DNA of 64,000 nucleotides, taken from contig JAAEPF010000033.1 of the NCBI GenBank assembly GCA_024222295.1, positions 157,691 to 221,690 on the forward strand. Reading direction: 5' to 3'. Below the pieces are notes generated by a model. It made no database searches. It saw only the letters and a program-made list of their open reading frames with translations, and was not told where the DNA came from. Position numbers and translations under genes: made by a program. This document shows, piece by piece, positions 1-8,561 of this stretch (positions are counted from its first letter, which is position 1; every line of letters begins with the position of its first letter). This DNA is from Actinomycetes bacterium (GTDB lineage: Bacteria > Actinomycetota > Acidimicrobiia > Acidimicrobiales > Microtrichaceae).

Positions 1-30
1 CTTCGGCACCCCTGTTTCGTAACCATCCCG

Positions 31-342
31 TCACACTTGCTCAGGAACCGACTCCTGCTGGGCAGCGCCGAGGGCAGCTTCCTCGCGGCGCACCGCCAGG
101 ATGTTGTCGGTGCGGAAGCTGGCCATCCGTACCGCCCAGCAGTCGACGGTCCGGCGCCCTTCGGTGCGGAAGAACGTGGTCATCGACTGCTCCTGTTGGT
201 AGGCATCGGCGCCCACGACCCGTTCCTCGACGCCGTCTCGCAGGGTGACGGTGTAGGAGATCGGCTTGTGGGTGGGGCATGTTTCGCTCATCGGGACTGT
301 GTCGCTCATCGGGGTCTCGCTCATCGCGGAGGTGCTCTGCAT
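31..342 (-). CDS. Small conserved-looking hypothetical protein
   Basis: This 103-residue protein is not recognised. The middle part (about residues 28-85) reads like a folded beta-rich domain with little low-complexity sequence; no signal peptide, membrane segment or known motif is visible. The N-terminus is odd: Met recurs at residues 1, 7, 12 and 18, the last three each followed by Ser-Glu or Ser-Asp, so several start codons in near-identical context lie in frame and the true start could be at 342, 324, 309 or 291. It is transcribed divergently from the zinc-ribbon gene that begins at 431. The coding call rests on frame length and composition only. Confidence 0.55.
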   Translation of the reverse strand: MQSTSAMSETPMSDTVPMSETCPTHKPISYTVTLRDGVEERVVGADAYQQEQSMTTFFRTEGRRTVDCWAVRMASFRTDNILAVRREEAALGAAQQESVPEQV

Positions 343-430
343 GCCCTGACCGTCGCACGGTGCGCCTGTGGGAAACCAGAGTCAAAACCCTGTCCGCGAC
401 CGGTGCACGAATTGGGGGCATGATGTGCAG

Positions 431-655
431 ATGAGCCCCGAATCTGTGGAGACGGTCGGTACGGAAGGCGAAGAGCCGCTTGGCTTCGCATGCCCGCGCT
501 GTGGACAGGGCGTCGAGCAGCACTTCTACGGTCCCTGTGGAACCTGCCGTGACGTGCTGCGGGCGACGGTCGGTGCGGATGCCCGTGAAGTGGCCGCGGC
601 GGAGTACGAGCCGAAGATGAACGTGACGCCCAACGCCGTAGCCACCAAGGACTGA
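431..655 (+). CDS. Small zinc-ribbon protein
   Basis: This 74-residue protein carries a four-cysteine zinc ribbon of the form CPRCGQ...CGTC in its middle, which should bind one Zn2+ and could mediate nucleic-acid or protein contact. The function is unknown. The start is placed at the ATG at 431 rather than the in-frame ATG at 368, because the upstream extension looks non-coding and because a purine-rich GGGGGC run lies about 9 nt before 431. The C-terminal 25 residues are acidic to neutral and lack motifs. It is a single gene lying between oppositely oriented neighbours. Confidence 0.6.
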   Translation: MSPESVETVGTEGEEPLGFACPRCGQGVEQHFYGPCGTCRDVLRATVGADAREVAAAEYEPKMNVTPNAVATKD

Positions 656-676
656 CCTCGGGGGGCACCGGAGGCG

Positions 677-1639
677 TCACATCTCGGCTATGGGCAGCGG
701 GTTGTACCTCGGTCCGCGTCTTGGCGCGGATGCCATGCCGGAGGTCTTGAGCAGCCGCGTGACGCGTCCGCGCTGCGGCCGGAAGGGCTCCAGCAGCTCG
801 AGCATGCGTTCGTCGCTGCCGCGGTGTTCGCCGGCGAGGGCAAAGCAGATGCCGTTGGGTAGGTGAAGGTCGCCGAGCAACACCACGTCGGGATCACCGA
901 GCACGGCAGCGGCGAGGGCTGTGGAGGTCCACTCACCGACTCCCGGGATTGTCTCGGCCACACGCCGGAATTCCGATGTCCGCGAGACATCCGGGGCCTG
1001 CGGCGGTCCTGCCACGCGCTCGAGGGTGTCCAGGCGCCGGATGATGCCACGCACGGCATCCGCACGGCGTCGTTCTACACCGAGGGTGTGCCAGTGGGCA
1101 TCGCCGAGGTCGAGCACGGTGCGAGGCGAAGGGGCCAGACGCACATCGTGTGGGCCCGGGGCCTGCGAGCCGTGGCCGGCCACCAGGCCTCGCCAGGATC
1201 GATGAGCCTCGGCCTTGGTGACGCGCTGGCCGAGCACGGTCGGGACCACGACGTCCCACAGGCTCAAGGACCGGGCCATCAGCACCCCGCTCTGCCCCCT
1301 GGCCGCGGAACGCACCACCGGATGCACGTCCGCTGCCGGAATGGCCGGGTCGTCGTGCAGGCCGGCCATCCAGTCGGCTCGCCCGGCCACCCAGTTCGCT
1401 CCCGGGCCGTAGGCAGTCGCCGTCAGCTCGGTGGTGGCTCCCCGCGGCCTGCGGCGGCTCCGGAACTCGACCGTTGTGGGTCCGTCTGCTGTCCACATGG
1501 CGCGCACGGCCAGGGTGGCGTCGCCGGCCTCATCCACGTGCCACGTAGGATCCGACGCACTGTCGGCCAGCGCGCGCATGGTTCCCACGAGGTCATATGG
1601 CTGCTCGAGCTCCCAGTCGCGCGAAGCGGTCTCAGTCAT
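677..1639 (-). CDS. HhH-GPD DNA glycosylase, AlkA-like (long form)
   Basis: This is a probable DNA-3-methyladenine glycosylase II-type enzyme that excises alkylated bases in base-excision repair. Residues 231-239 form the helix-hairpin-helix (IPGVGEWTS), and Asp257 in the following LLGDLHL segment sits where the catalytic Asp of the HhH-GPD superfamily lies. The N-terminal 110 residues match the extra AlkA-like N-terminal domain in length, giving 320 residues against about 280 for E. coli AlkA. The start overlaps the end of the acyl-CoA synthetase gene by 8 nt, so the two are probably cotranscribed and coupled. A second, shorter glycosylase lies just beyond that synthetase on the other strand. 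Substrate range cannot be read from sequence. Confidence 0.85.
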   Translation of the reverse strand: MTETASRDWELEQPYDLVGTMRALADSASDPTWHVDEAGDATLAVRAMWTADGPTTVEFRSRRRPRGATTELTATAYGPGANWVAGRADWMAGLHDDPAIPAADVHPVVRSAARGQSGVLMARSLSLWDVVVPTVLGQRVTKAEAHRSWRGLVAGHGSQAPGPHDVRLAPSPRTVLDLGDAHWHTLGVERRRADAVRGIIRRLDTLERVAGPPQAPDVSRTSEFRRVAETIPGVGEWTSTALAAAVLGDPDVVLLGDLHLPNGICFALAGEHRGSDERMLELLEPFRPQRGRVTRLLKTSGMASAPRRGPRYNPLPIAEM

Positions 1640-3284
1640 CTGCAGCCATCGAGGCGGCCCACCTGTAGTCGGCCTTGCCGGAAGGGGAGCGAACCATCTC
1701 GCCCACCCTCAGGATCTGCTTGGGGAGCTTGTAGTGGGCGATGTGCTCGCCCGCGGCGTCCAACAGCGAGGCGTCGTCGAGCGACTCCCCGTCGCGCAGC
1801 TCCACGATCGCCACGACCTCCTGGCCCCAGCGTTCGCTCGCCCGGCCACAGACCACAGCGTCCCAGACCGCCGGGTGGGTCTTGAGGGCGGTCTCGACCT
1901 CTTCGGCGAACACCTTCTCGCCACCGGTGTTGATGCACACCGAGTCGCGGCCATGCAGCTCGATTGCGCCGGCGGGGGTCCAGCGCGCGCGGTCACCTGC
2001 CACCGCGTACCGATTCCCCTTCACCTCGGGGAACGTTGCAGCCGTCTTGTCGGGGTCGCCGAGGTAGCCGAGTGGGACCCGGCCGCCCTGGGCCAACCAG
2101 CCGAGGTGGTCGTCTCCGGGCTCGATGCGGGTCGACAGGTCGTCGCTGAGCACCACGGAGGTTGCCGCGGGCGAGAACCCGCTGCGCGGGTCGCCGCCCG
2201 GCGCGGTGGTGGCGACACCTTGGCGGCCCGACTCGGTGGAACCGAGCACGTCAACGATGGTGACGCCCGGTATCAGTTCCTGCAGCTCGGCCTTGGACCG
2301 CGGCGAGAGCACCGCGCCGCCCGAGAGGATGTGCCTCACCGAGGAAAGGTCATGGGAGCGGGCCGCCAGCTCGTCGACCAACGGGCGGGCCATCGGATCG
2401 CCCACGATGAGCAGCGAGGTGGCTCCGTGGCGCCGGGCCGTGTCGAGCACGTCAGGGGCCCGGAAGTGCTCCGGATGGTCCTGGATGATCACGGTGCCGC
2501 CGGCGACCCAGCAGGACAGCGCGTTCCAGTGCGCAGCGCCGTGCATCAGGGGCGGAGCCGGTAGGGCCCTGACCGAGCCCCGTGCGCGGGCGACCAGCTC
2601 ATCCATCGACGCGTACTCGGAACCGTCGCGCCTGCGCACGCCCAGCGCCGCGATGAGGAAGTCCTCCTGGCGCCACATCGCACCCTTCGGCATGCCGGTG
2701 GTGCCGCCGGTGTAGCAGAGGTACAGGTCGTCGCCGGACCAGCCGGCAATCAGCTCTGCCGGGAGCTCGGGCGTGGCCGCAGCGAGCGCCGCTTCGTAGT
2801 CGACCGCGCCCGGCAGCAGGCCGGAATCCACCGGGTGCCCGGAGCCGTCGGCAACCTGCAGCACCAGAACCGGTGGTGACTCAAGGGTGGGGAGAACCGC
2901 CGCGAGCGTCGGCGCGAAGCACTCGTGCACGATCACCGCGCGTGCAGCTGAGTCATTGAGCAGGTATGTGAGCTCCTCTGCGATGTAGCGGTAGTTGACG
3001 TTGAACGGTGCACAACGCGCCTTCCATGAGCCGAGCATCCCCTCGAGGTACTCGTTGCCGTTGTGCAGGTAGAGCGCTACGTGGTCATGCACGCTTTCCC
3101 AACGGGACCTGTCTCCCAGCGTGCCCACGGGCCCCAGACCGGCTCCGTGCAGCACTGCCCCAAGGCGGCGCGTGCGGTCGTTGAGCTCGCCCCATGTGAT
3201 CCGTTTGTCACGGAACAGCAGGGCGTCGTTCTCGGGGCGAGCTGCGCCCACCGCCTCGCTGATCGCCGCCATGTTCAACTGCAC
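1632..3284 (-). CDS. Acyl-CoA synthetase (AMP-forming), FadD family
   Basis: It activates a carboxylic acid to its CoA thioester via an acyl-adenylate. The ATP/AMP-binding motif YTGGTTGMPKG is at residues 191-201, the GSTE adenine-binding motif near 348-351, and a C-terminal SPSGKADY segment supplies the catalytic lysine. The open frame extends upstream to 3671, but that part is antisense to the neighbouring glycosylase and low in family character. The GTG at 3284 gives the N-terminus MQLNMAAI, resembling the start of mycobacterial FadD19-type enzymes, and 550 residues, a normal family length. Side-chain activation in steroid or branched fatty acid catabolism is possible, but substrate is not determinable. 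Confidence 0.9.
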   Translation of the reverse strand: MQLNMAAISEAVGAARPENDALLFRDKRITWGELNDRTRRLGAVLHGAGLGPVGTLGDRSRWESVHDHVALYLHNGNEYLEGMLGSWKARCAPFNVNYRYIAEELTYLLNDSAARAVIVHECFAPTLAAVLPTLESPPVLVLQVADGSGHPVDSGLLPGAVDYEAALAAATPELPAELIAGWSGDDLYLCYTGGTTGMPKGAMWRQEDFLIAALGVRRRDGSEYASMDELVARARGSVRALPAPPLMHGAAHWNALSCWVAGGTVIIQDHPEHFRAPDVLDTARRHGATSLLIVGDPMARPLVDELAARSHDLSSVRHILSGGAVLSPRSKAELQELIPGVTIVDVLGSTESGRQGVATTAPGGDPRSGFSPAATSVVLSDDLSTRIEPGDDHLGWLAQGGRVPLGYLGDPDKTAATFPEVKGNRYAVAGDRARWTPAGAIELHGRDSVCINTGGEKVFAEEVETALKTHPAVWDAVVCGRASERWGQEVVAIVELRDGESLDDASLLDAAGEHIAHYKLPKQILRVGEMVRSPSGKADYRWAASMAADD

Positions 3285-3346
3285 GCGGCCGATACAACCA
3301 CACCCGGCGTGCGGGCACACAGCCGCCGTGGTGGCATGCTTCGGGC

Positions 3347-4003
3347 ATGGTTCGGCCCGGCAGGACACGAAGCGCGCGTGGGCCCAAGGACTGGGGGACG
3401 GCCGCCGAAGACCTGGCGTCGCGCTCCGACATTGCGGCGAAGCTGTACGCAACGCACGGACCACCCCGCGCGATTCGCCGCACCCGGCCCGCTGACCGGT
3501 TCGAGATGCTCGCGCGAGCCATCGCCTTCCAGCAGCTGAGCGGCCGGGCTGCGGGCACGATCTGGTCTCGTGTGATCGACCTGGTGGGGGAGGTGGACCC
3601 CCACGCGTTCGCAGCCACCACCCACGACGAGCTGCGCAGCGCCGGCCTGTCGAATGCAAAGGCCCGTTCACTGGCGGACCTGTCGGAGCGCACGATCGAC
3701 GGGCGGCTGGACCTGGCGGCCACCTCGCGGATGCACGACGACGCCGTGGTCGAGCACCTCACGTCAGTTCGCGGAATCGGCCCGTGGTCGGCGCAGATGT
3801 TCCTGATGTTCAGCCTGGGACGCACCGATGTCTGGCCGACCGGGGACGTGGGTGTACGCAACGGGTGGATGCGGGCCACCGGCACCTCGGTGACGCTGAC
3901 CCCGGAGGAACTGGGCCACGTCGGCGAACCGTTCCGCCCCTATCGTTCGGTGCTGGCGTGGTGGTGCTGGCAGGAAGCCGACACCCGTACCCCCGGGACC
4001 TGA
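3347..4003 (+). CDS. HhH-GPD DNA glycosylase, AlkA/MAG-like (short form)
   Basis: This is a second base-excision glycosylase, 218 residues, lacking the long N-terminal domain of the neighbour at 677-1639. FQQLSG at 61-66 is the conserved helix preceding the substrate pocket, residues 141-155 (VRGIGPWSAQMFLMF) are the helix-hairpin-helix, and Asp167 is the probable catalytic residue. It should remove 3-methyladenine or related lesions. A CATGCT element 6 nt before the ATG fits, weakly, the leaderless pattern seen elsewhere in the window. It is divergent from fadD with only 62 nt between the starts, and the aminotransferase follows 10 nt downstream. Confidence 0.88.
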   Translation: MVRPGRTRSARGPKDWGTAAEDLASRSDIAAKLYATHGPPRAIRRTRPADRFEMLARAIAFQQLSGRAAGTIWSRVIDLVGEVDPHAFAATTHDELRSAGLSNAKARSLADLSERTIDGRLDLAATSRMHDDAVVEHLTSVRGIGPWSAQMFLMFSLGRTDVWPTGDVGVRNGWMRATGTSVTLTPEELGHVGEPFRPYRSVLAWWCWQEADTRTPGT

Positions 4004-4013
4004 GGAGCAGCCC

Positions 4014-5438
4014 ATGGCAGAGATCGACCTGCAGACCCCCGAACTCGACGCCCTGAGGGCAGCGGAGTTCGCCCACCTCGACCGCGACGGCCACCGCTAC
4101 TTCGACTACACCGGCTCAGGGTTGGCACAGGAGTCGCAGCTCGTCGCATGCTTCGATCTGCTGCGCGAGACCACTCTCGGCAACCCCCACTCCCACAACC
4201 CGACCTCGACCCCTTCCACCGAACTCATGGAGGCCGCCCGCAAGCGTGTGCTCGGCTTCTTCAACGCTGCTGACCACGAGTGCGTATTCACGCCGAACGC
4301 GACCGGTGCCATCAAGCTCGTGGGCGAGGCGTTCCCGTTCGGGGGCGATAGGCCCTACGTGTGGAGCGCCGACAACCACAATTCCGTCAACGGGATCCGC
4401 GAGTACGCACGATCCGCCGGGGCTCCGATGGCTGTGGCACCCCTGCTCACCCCGGAGCTGCGCCCGGACGTGGAGGCCACCCGCGCCCTGCTCGCAAATC
4501 CGCCCGGTGACTCACCCGGGCTGTTCGCCTTCCCGGCGCAGTCCAACTACTCGGGGGTGCAGCATCCGCTCGAACTGGTCGCCGAGGCACGCGACCTCGG
4601 CTGGCGGGTGCTGCTCGACACGGCCGCGTTCGCACCTACGAACCGGCTCGACCTGTCCGAAGTGGAGGCTGACTTCGCCTGCGTCAGCTTCTACAAGATG
4701 TTCGGCTTCCCGACCGGTGTGGGTGCCTTGGTGGCGCGGCGGGACGCTCTGGCCGAACTCGAGCGCCCGGCATTCGCAGGCGGGACCATCTCGATGGTGT
4801 CGATCGCAGCGGATGCCTTCCACCTCGTCGGGGGACACGCCGGGTTCGAGGACGGCACACCCAACTTCGCGTCGATCCCGGGCATCACGATCGGTCTCGA
4901 CGCGGTCGAAGCTGCAGGAATCGAGTCCATCCACCGTCGCGTTCCCGCCGCCACCGAGACGCTGCTGGACGGCTTCAGCCAGCTGGCCCACGCCAACGGC
5001 AATCCCGTCGTCGCCCTGCTGGGCCCCGCTGATGCAACAGCGAGGGGCGGCACGATCGCATTCAACATCGTGGACCGCGACGGCACCCAGATCCACGACC
5101 GCAGGGTCCAGGAACTGGCGACTGCCGCCGGGATATCGCTGCGCTCGGGCTGCTTCTGCAACCCTGGCTGCGGTGAGGCGGCCCATGGACTCACCGAGGC
5201 CGACATGGAGCCGTTCTTCGAGCGGCCGGACCCTCCCGATTTCTGTGACCTCGACGACACGCTCTGGGAGACCCGTGGGAGTGGCGCGTCGGCGCTGCGG
5301 GCATCGGTGGGATGGGCCACGGATGCGGCGGACATCGAGGCGCTGCTGTCGTTCGTGGCCGGGTTCAGGGACCACACCGAAGCCGAGATGGGCCGCCCGT
5401 CGGCCTCGACCGAGATACGCGGGCCCGACAGCCCCTGA
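4014..5438 (+). CDS. Class V aminotransferase / cysteine desulfurase-like PLP enzyme
   Basis: This is a fold-type I PLP enzyme of 474 residues. Lys228 in SFYKMFGFPTGVG is the Schiff-base lysine, and residues 121-123 (NHN) lie in the usual cofactor-stacking region. The cysteine motif SGCFCNPGC (Cys380, Cys382, Cys386) resembles the N-terminal sulfurase domain of eukaryotic molybdenum-cofactor sulfurases more than SufS or IscS. The C-terminal part lacks the MOSC domain of MOCOS. The likely role is sulfur mobilisation from cysteine, or a related elimination, for an unidentified acceptor. A GAGGAG ribosome site precedes the ATG by 6 nt, and the gene follows the glycosylase by 10 nt. It is convergent with the ABC operon. 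Confidence 0.8.
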   Translation: MAEIDLQTPELDALRAAEFAHLDRDGHRYFDYTGSGLAQESQLVACFDLLRETTLGNPHSHNPTSTPSTELMEAARKRVLGFFNAADHECVFTPNATGAIKLVGEAFPFGGDRPYVWSADNHNSVNGIREYARSAGAPMAVAPLLTPELRPDVEATRALLANPPGDSPGLFAFPAQSNYSGVQHPLELVAEARDLGWRVLLDTAAFAPTNRLDLSEVEADFACVSFYKMFGFPTGVGALVARRDALAELERPAFAGGTISMVSIAADAFHLVGGHAGFEDGTPNFASIPGITIGLDAVEAAGIESIHRRVPAATETLLDGFSQLAHANGNPVVALLGPADATARGGTIAFNIVDRDGTQIHDRRVQELATAAGISLRSGCFCNPGCGEAAHGLTEADMEPFFERPDPPDFCDLDDTLWETRGSGASALRASVGWATDAADIEALLSFVAGFRDHTEAEMGRPSASTEIRGPDSP

Positions 5439-5450
5439 CGAAGACCCCGG

Positions 5451-6473
5451 TCAGGCTCGCGGGGCGCTGATCTCGACCGGCGTCACCAGGGGATGGTGAC
5501 AGGCCACGTGGTGGTCATCGCCGACCGGCTGCATCTGCGGCTCGACCTTGTTGCAGATGTCGGTGGCGCGGTCGCAGCGGGTGCGGAAGCGGCAGCCCGA
5601 GGGCGGATCGATGGGTGAGGGCAGGTCGCCGCCGAGATGCTCCTTGTCGTGCACGTCGGCTGCTGGGTCAGGCACCGGAATCGCGTTGAGCAACGCCTCG
5701 GTGTAGGGGTGCGCAGGCTCTTCGTAGAGGGCAGAGGGGGGCCCGATCTCGCACAGCTTGCCCAGATACATGACCGCGACCCGGTCGGACACGTTCTTCA
5801 CCACGGCGAGGTCGTGGGCCACGAAGACGAGGGTCAGGCCGTATCGGGCCTTCATGTCCTCGAGGAGGTTGAGAATCTGGGCCTGCACCGATACGTCCAG
5901 CGCCGATACCGGCTCGTCGCAGATGATCAGCTCGGGGTCGGTCACCACTGCGCGGGCAATCGAGATGCGCTGGCACTGGCCGCCCGAGAACTCGTGGGGT
6001 TTGCGTTCGGAGGCAGCGGTGGGGTCGATGCCCACGGTCGTGAGCACCTCCTGCACCTTCGCCCTGCGGGCGTCCGCGTCGCCGGTCTTCCAGATCCGCA
6101 GTGGTTCCTCGACGATGTCAGCGACCGTGCGGCGTGGATTCAGCGAGCTGATCGGGTCCTGGAAGATCATCTGCATCCGGGGCCGTGTCGCCCGAAGAGA
6201 CGCGCCCCTGAGCCGAGTCAGTTCGGTGTCGCCCAGCTGCACCGTGCCCGATGTGGGCGCGGGCAGCTGCATGATGGCCTTGCCGGTGGTGGACTTGCCG
6301 CATCCGGACTCGCCGACGAGGCCGAGCGTCTCCCCCCGCACGAGGTCGAAGCTCACATTGGACACGGCGGAGACCTTCTTGCCGCGGCCCACCGGAAACT
6401 CGACCACGAGGTTCTCCACGCTCAGCAGCGAGTCACTGTCGGGTCGCAGGTGCGACGATCCACTACCCGCCAT
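5451..6473 (-). CDS. Peptide/nickel ABC transporter ATP-binding protein (DppF/OppF type)
   Basis: This is the second ATPase of the importer encoded from 14.8 to 5.5 kb. Walker A (GESGCGKST) is at residues 54-62; the signature FSGGQ and the Walker B LIICDEP follow in the usual order, and the C-terminus has the oligopeptide-type cysteine cluster (CRFRTRC...C) typical of OppD/DppD family proteins. The frame is open to 6758, but the ATG at 6473 gives a normal 340-residue protein and overlaps the preceding ATPase gene by 11 nt, indicating coupling. It is the last gene of the operon. Confidence 0.93.
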   Translation of the reverse strand: MAGSGSSHLRPDSDSLLSVENLVVEFPVGRGKKVSAVSNVSFDLVRGETLGLVGESGCGKSTTGKAIMQLPAPTSGTVQLGDTELTRLRGASLRATRPRMQMIFQDPISSLNPRRTVADIVEEPLRIWKTGDADARRAKVQEVLTTVGIDPTAASERKPHEFSGGQCQRISIARAVVTDPELIICDEPVSALDVSVQAQILNLLEDMKARYGLTLVFVAHDLAVVKNVSDRVAVMYLGKLCEIGPPSALYEEPAHPYTEALLNAIPVPDPAADVHDKEHLGGDLPSPIDPPSGCRFRTRCDRATDICNKVEPQMQPVGDDHHVACHHPLVTPVEISAPRA

Positions 6474-7587
6474 GGCTGTCCGTCCGTGGTGATGGGCCCG
6501 AATCGGGCGGCGGGCTGGCCGCCAGCATGTCGCTGGCCGCCATGTGGTCCTTGATCTCCAACGTCTCCTGCGAGTCGACCGGATAGTGGCACGCAAAGAG
6601 GTGCGAGGGGTCACCGTCAACAGCGCGCAGCTCCGGCTTCTCGGTGTGGCACAGCTCACGCGCATACGGGCAGCGCGGCGCGAACGAACACCCCTTGGGC
6701 GGGTTGACCAGATCCGGCGGCCGGCCTCCGATGGCGGCGAGCCGCGTGTGCGGCGCATCCGTCAGCTTGGGGATCGCCGACAGCAGGGCCTCGGTGTAGG
6801 GCATCTTCATGTCCGCGAAGAGGCGCGTCGTGGGAGCGGTCTCCACTATGCGCCCGGCGTACATCACGGCAATATCGTGTGCCCGGCCCGCCACGACACC
6901 CAGGTCGTGGGTGACGAGGACCATCGCCATGAAACGCTCCCTTTGCTGTTCAGCGAGCAGGTCCAGCACCTGGGCTTGCACGGTGACATCCAGTGCTGTG
7001 GTGGGCTCGTCAGCGAAGAGGAGCTTGGGTCCACATGCGAGCGCCACGGCTATCACGACCCGCTGGCGCATGCCGCCCGACATCTCATGTGGGTAGGTGC
7101 TGAAGCGCTTCTCGGGCTCCGGGATCCTCACCGAACGGAGCAATTCGACCGCTGTCTCCCTGGCCGTCGACTTGTCCATGTCGAGATGGAAGCGGAGCGA
7201 TTCGGTGATCTGACGCCCGATCTTCATGACGGGGTTCAGCGCCGTCATCGGATCCTGGAAGATCATCGCCATCTCTATGCCCCACATGGAGCGGTACTCG
7301 TCGTCGCCCCATTGGGTGAGGTCATGGCCCTCGAAGGTGATGCGACCGGTGCGCTCCGCCGTGCTGCCCAGCAGGCCCATGATGGAGCGGGACAGAACCG
7401 ACTTGCCGGAGCCCGACTCACCGACGAGCCCGAGCGTGCGGCCGCGCTCAAGGCTGAAGCTGACGCCATCGACGGCGCGCACCTTGCCGCGAGGGCTCGA
7501 GAAAGTGGTGGCGAGGTTGTCGACCTCGAGGATGGTGCCGGTGCCGGGAACCGGTGCCGCAGCTGCCGAATCGGTGGCTGTCGTCAC
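6463..7587 (-). CDS. Peptide/nickel ABC transporter ATP-binding protein (DppD/OppD type)
   Basis: This is the first ATPase of the importer. The protein has Walker A (GESGSGKS), the signature MSGGMRQR, Walker B LLFADEP and the C-terminal Cys cluster CSFAPRCPYARELC of the oligopeptide transporter ATPases. The GTG at 7587 is chosen because it overlaps the stop of the upstream permease as GTGA, whereas the longer frame to 7740 would run back into that permease gene. The resulting length of 374 residues is slightly long because of an N-terminal Ala/Pro-rich stretch and a C-terminal tail rich in Ser, Pro and Asp. Confidence 0.93.
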   Translation of the reverse strand: MTTATDSAAAAPVPGTGTILEVDNLATTFSSPRGKVRAVDGVSFSLERGRTLGLVGESGSGKSVLSRSIMGLLGSTAERTGRITFEGHDLTQWGDDEYRSMWGIEMAMIFQDPMTALNPVMKIGRQITESLRFHLDMDKSTARETAVELLRSVRIPEPEKRFSTYPHEMSGGMRQRVVIAVALACGPKLLFADEPTTALDVTVQAQVLDLLAEQQRERFMAMVLVTHDLGVVAGRAHDIAVMYAGRIVETAPTTRLFADMKMPYTEALLSAIPKLTDAPHTRLAAIGGRPPDLVNPPKGCSFAPRCPYARELCHTEKPELRAVDGDPSHLFACHYPVDSQETLEIKDHMAASDMLAASPPPDSGPSPRTDSHGG

Positions 7588-8561
7588 AGCTGGCCCTCCC
7601 GTACCTCGAAGCGCTTGGAAATCACGTCGCCGAGGAAGTTGAGTGACAGCACCGTGAGGAACAGCACCAACGAGGTGTACAGCACGATGTGGGGTGCGGT
7701 GCGCAGCTGGCCACGCGCCTCGGCGATGATGTTGCCCCACGACGGCGTGGGGAGCTGCACGCCCACGCCGAACACGCTCAGGCCACCCTCTGCGATGATC
7801 GCGACTCCCACACCGAGCATGGCAATCGACATCATCGCCGGCACCACGTTCGGGAGCACGTCGCGGAACATGATCCGCCAGCTCCTGGCACCCATGGCCT
7901 GCGCGGCGGTCACGAACTCGCGCTCTGACCAGGCGAGCGTGTTGGCACGCGTGATGCGTCCGAGAATCGGGATCGATACGACGCCCAAGCCGATGATGAC
8001 GACGCCGATGCGCCTGGTGGAACTGACGTCGTCGCTCGAAGCCAGCACAGTCACCAGCGACAGCGCCAGCACGAACTGCGGGATGGCGAGCAGCAGGCTC
8101 ATCAGCGGAGTGATGATCGTGTCGGTGCGGCCACGGAAGAACCCGGTGATGAGACCGAGGAAGCCGCCGATCAACAATCCGACCGCCACTGCTCCCAGGC
8201 CGACCGCGAAGCTGGCTCGTCCACCCCAGATGATCCGTGACAGCAGGTCGCGTCCCAGGGCGTCGCCTCCCAGTGGGTGCCCGCTCGTGGGGCCCTTGCG
8301 GGCGATCTCCGGGAACGTCTCGGTGGGGTCTGGGATCGGCAGGATGGGAGCCAGCAGGGCCAGCAGGAACATGCCGCCCAGCCAGACGATGGCCAGCCAG
8401 GCGCCGATGCCCAGCCTCTTTCGGCCAGAAGGTGGCCCTTCCGGCGGCTCATCGCCGATTCCGACCCCGACGGCCTCCGCCTCGGCGATGAGCGAAGGGG
8501 CCAAGCCCACACCCGGCGTCTCGGCCTCCGTGTGCCCGTGCATCTCGGGATTGTCCGTCAT
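7584..8561 (-). CDS. Peptide/nickel ABC transporter permease (DppC/OppC type)
   Basis: This is an inner-membrane subunit, 325 residues, with about six transmembrane helices after a polar N-terminal segment of roughly 50 residues. The LGGDALGRDLLSRIIWGGR stretch and the cytoplasmic EREFVTAAQAMGA loop (the EAA motif that contacts the ATPases) are diagnostic of DppC. The start overlaps the DppB-type gene by 4 nt (ATGA) and the stop overlaps the DppD-type gene by 4 nt, so the transporter core is tightly coupled. Confidence 0.94.
   Translation of the reverse strand: MTDNPEMHGHTEAETPGVGLAPSLIAEAEAVGVGIGDEPPEGPPSGRKRLGIGAWLAIVWLGGMFLLALLAPILPIPDPTETFPEIARKGPTSGHPLGGDALGRDLLSRIIWGGRASFAVGLGAVAVGLLIGGFLGLITGFFRGRTDTIITPLMSLLLAIPQFVLALSLVTVLASSDDVSSTRRIGVVIIGLGVVSIPILGRITRANTLAWSEREFVTAAQAMGARSWRIMFRDVLPNVVPAMMSIAMLGVGVAIIAEGGLSVFGVGVQLPTPSWGNIIAEARGQLRTAPHIVLYTSLVLFLTVLSLNFLGDVISKRFEVREGQL

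Noticed and set aside
3285-3671. Upstream extension of the acyl-CoA synthetase frame
   Set aside because: It is antisense to the short glycosylase, is rich in Arg and Pro, and lacks family similarity; the GTG at 3284 fits the known N-terminus.
5434-5455. Possible terminator at the aminotransferase/ABC convergence
   Set aside because: Only a 6-bp stem with a 10-nt loop; too weak to call.
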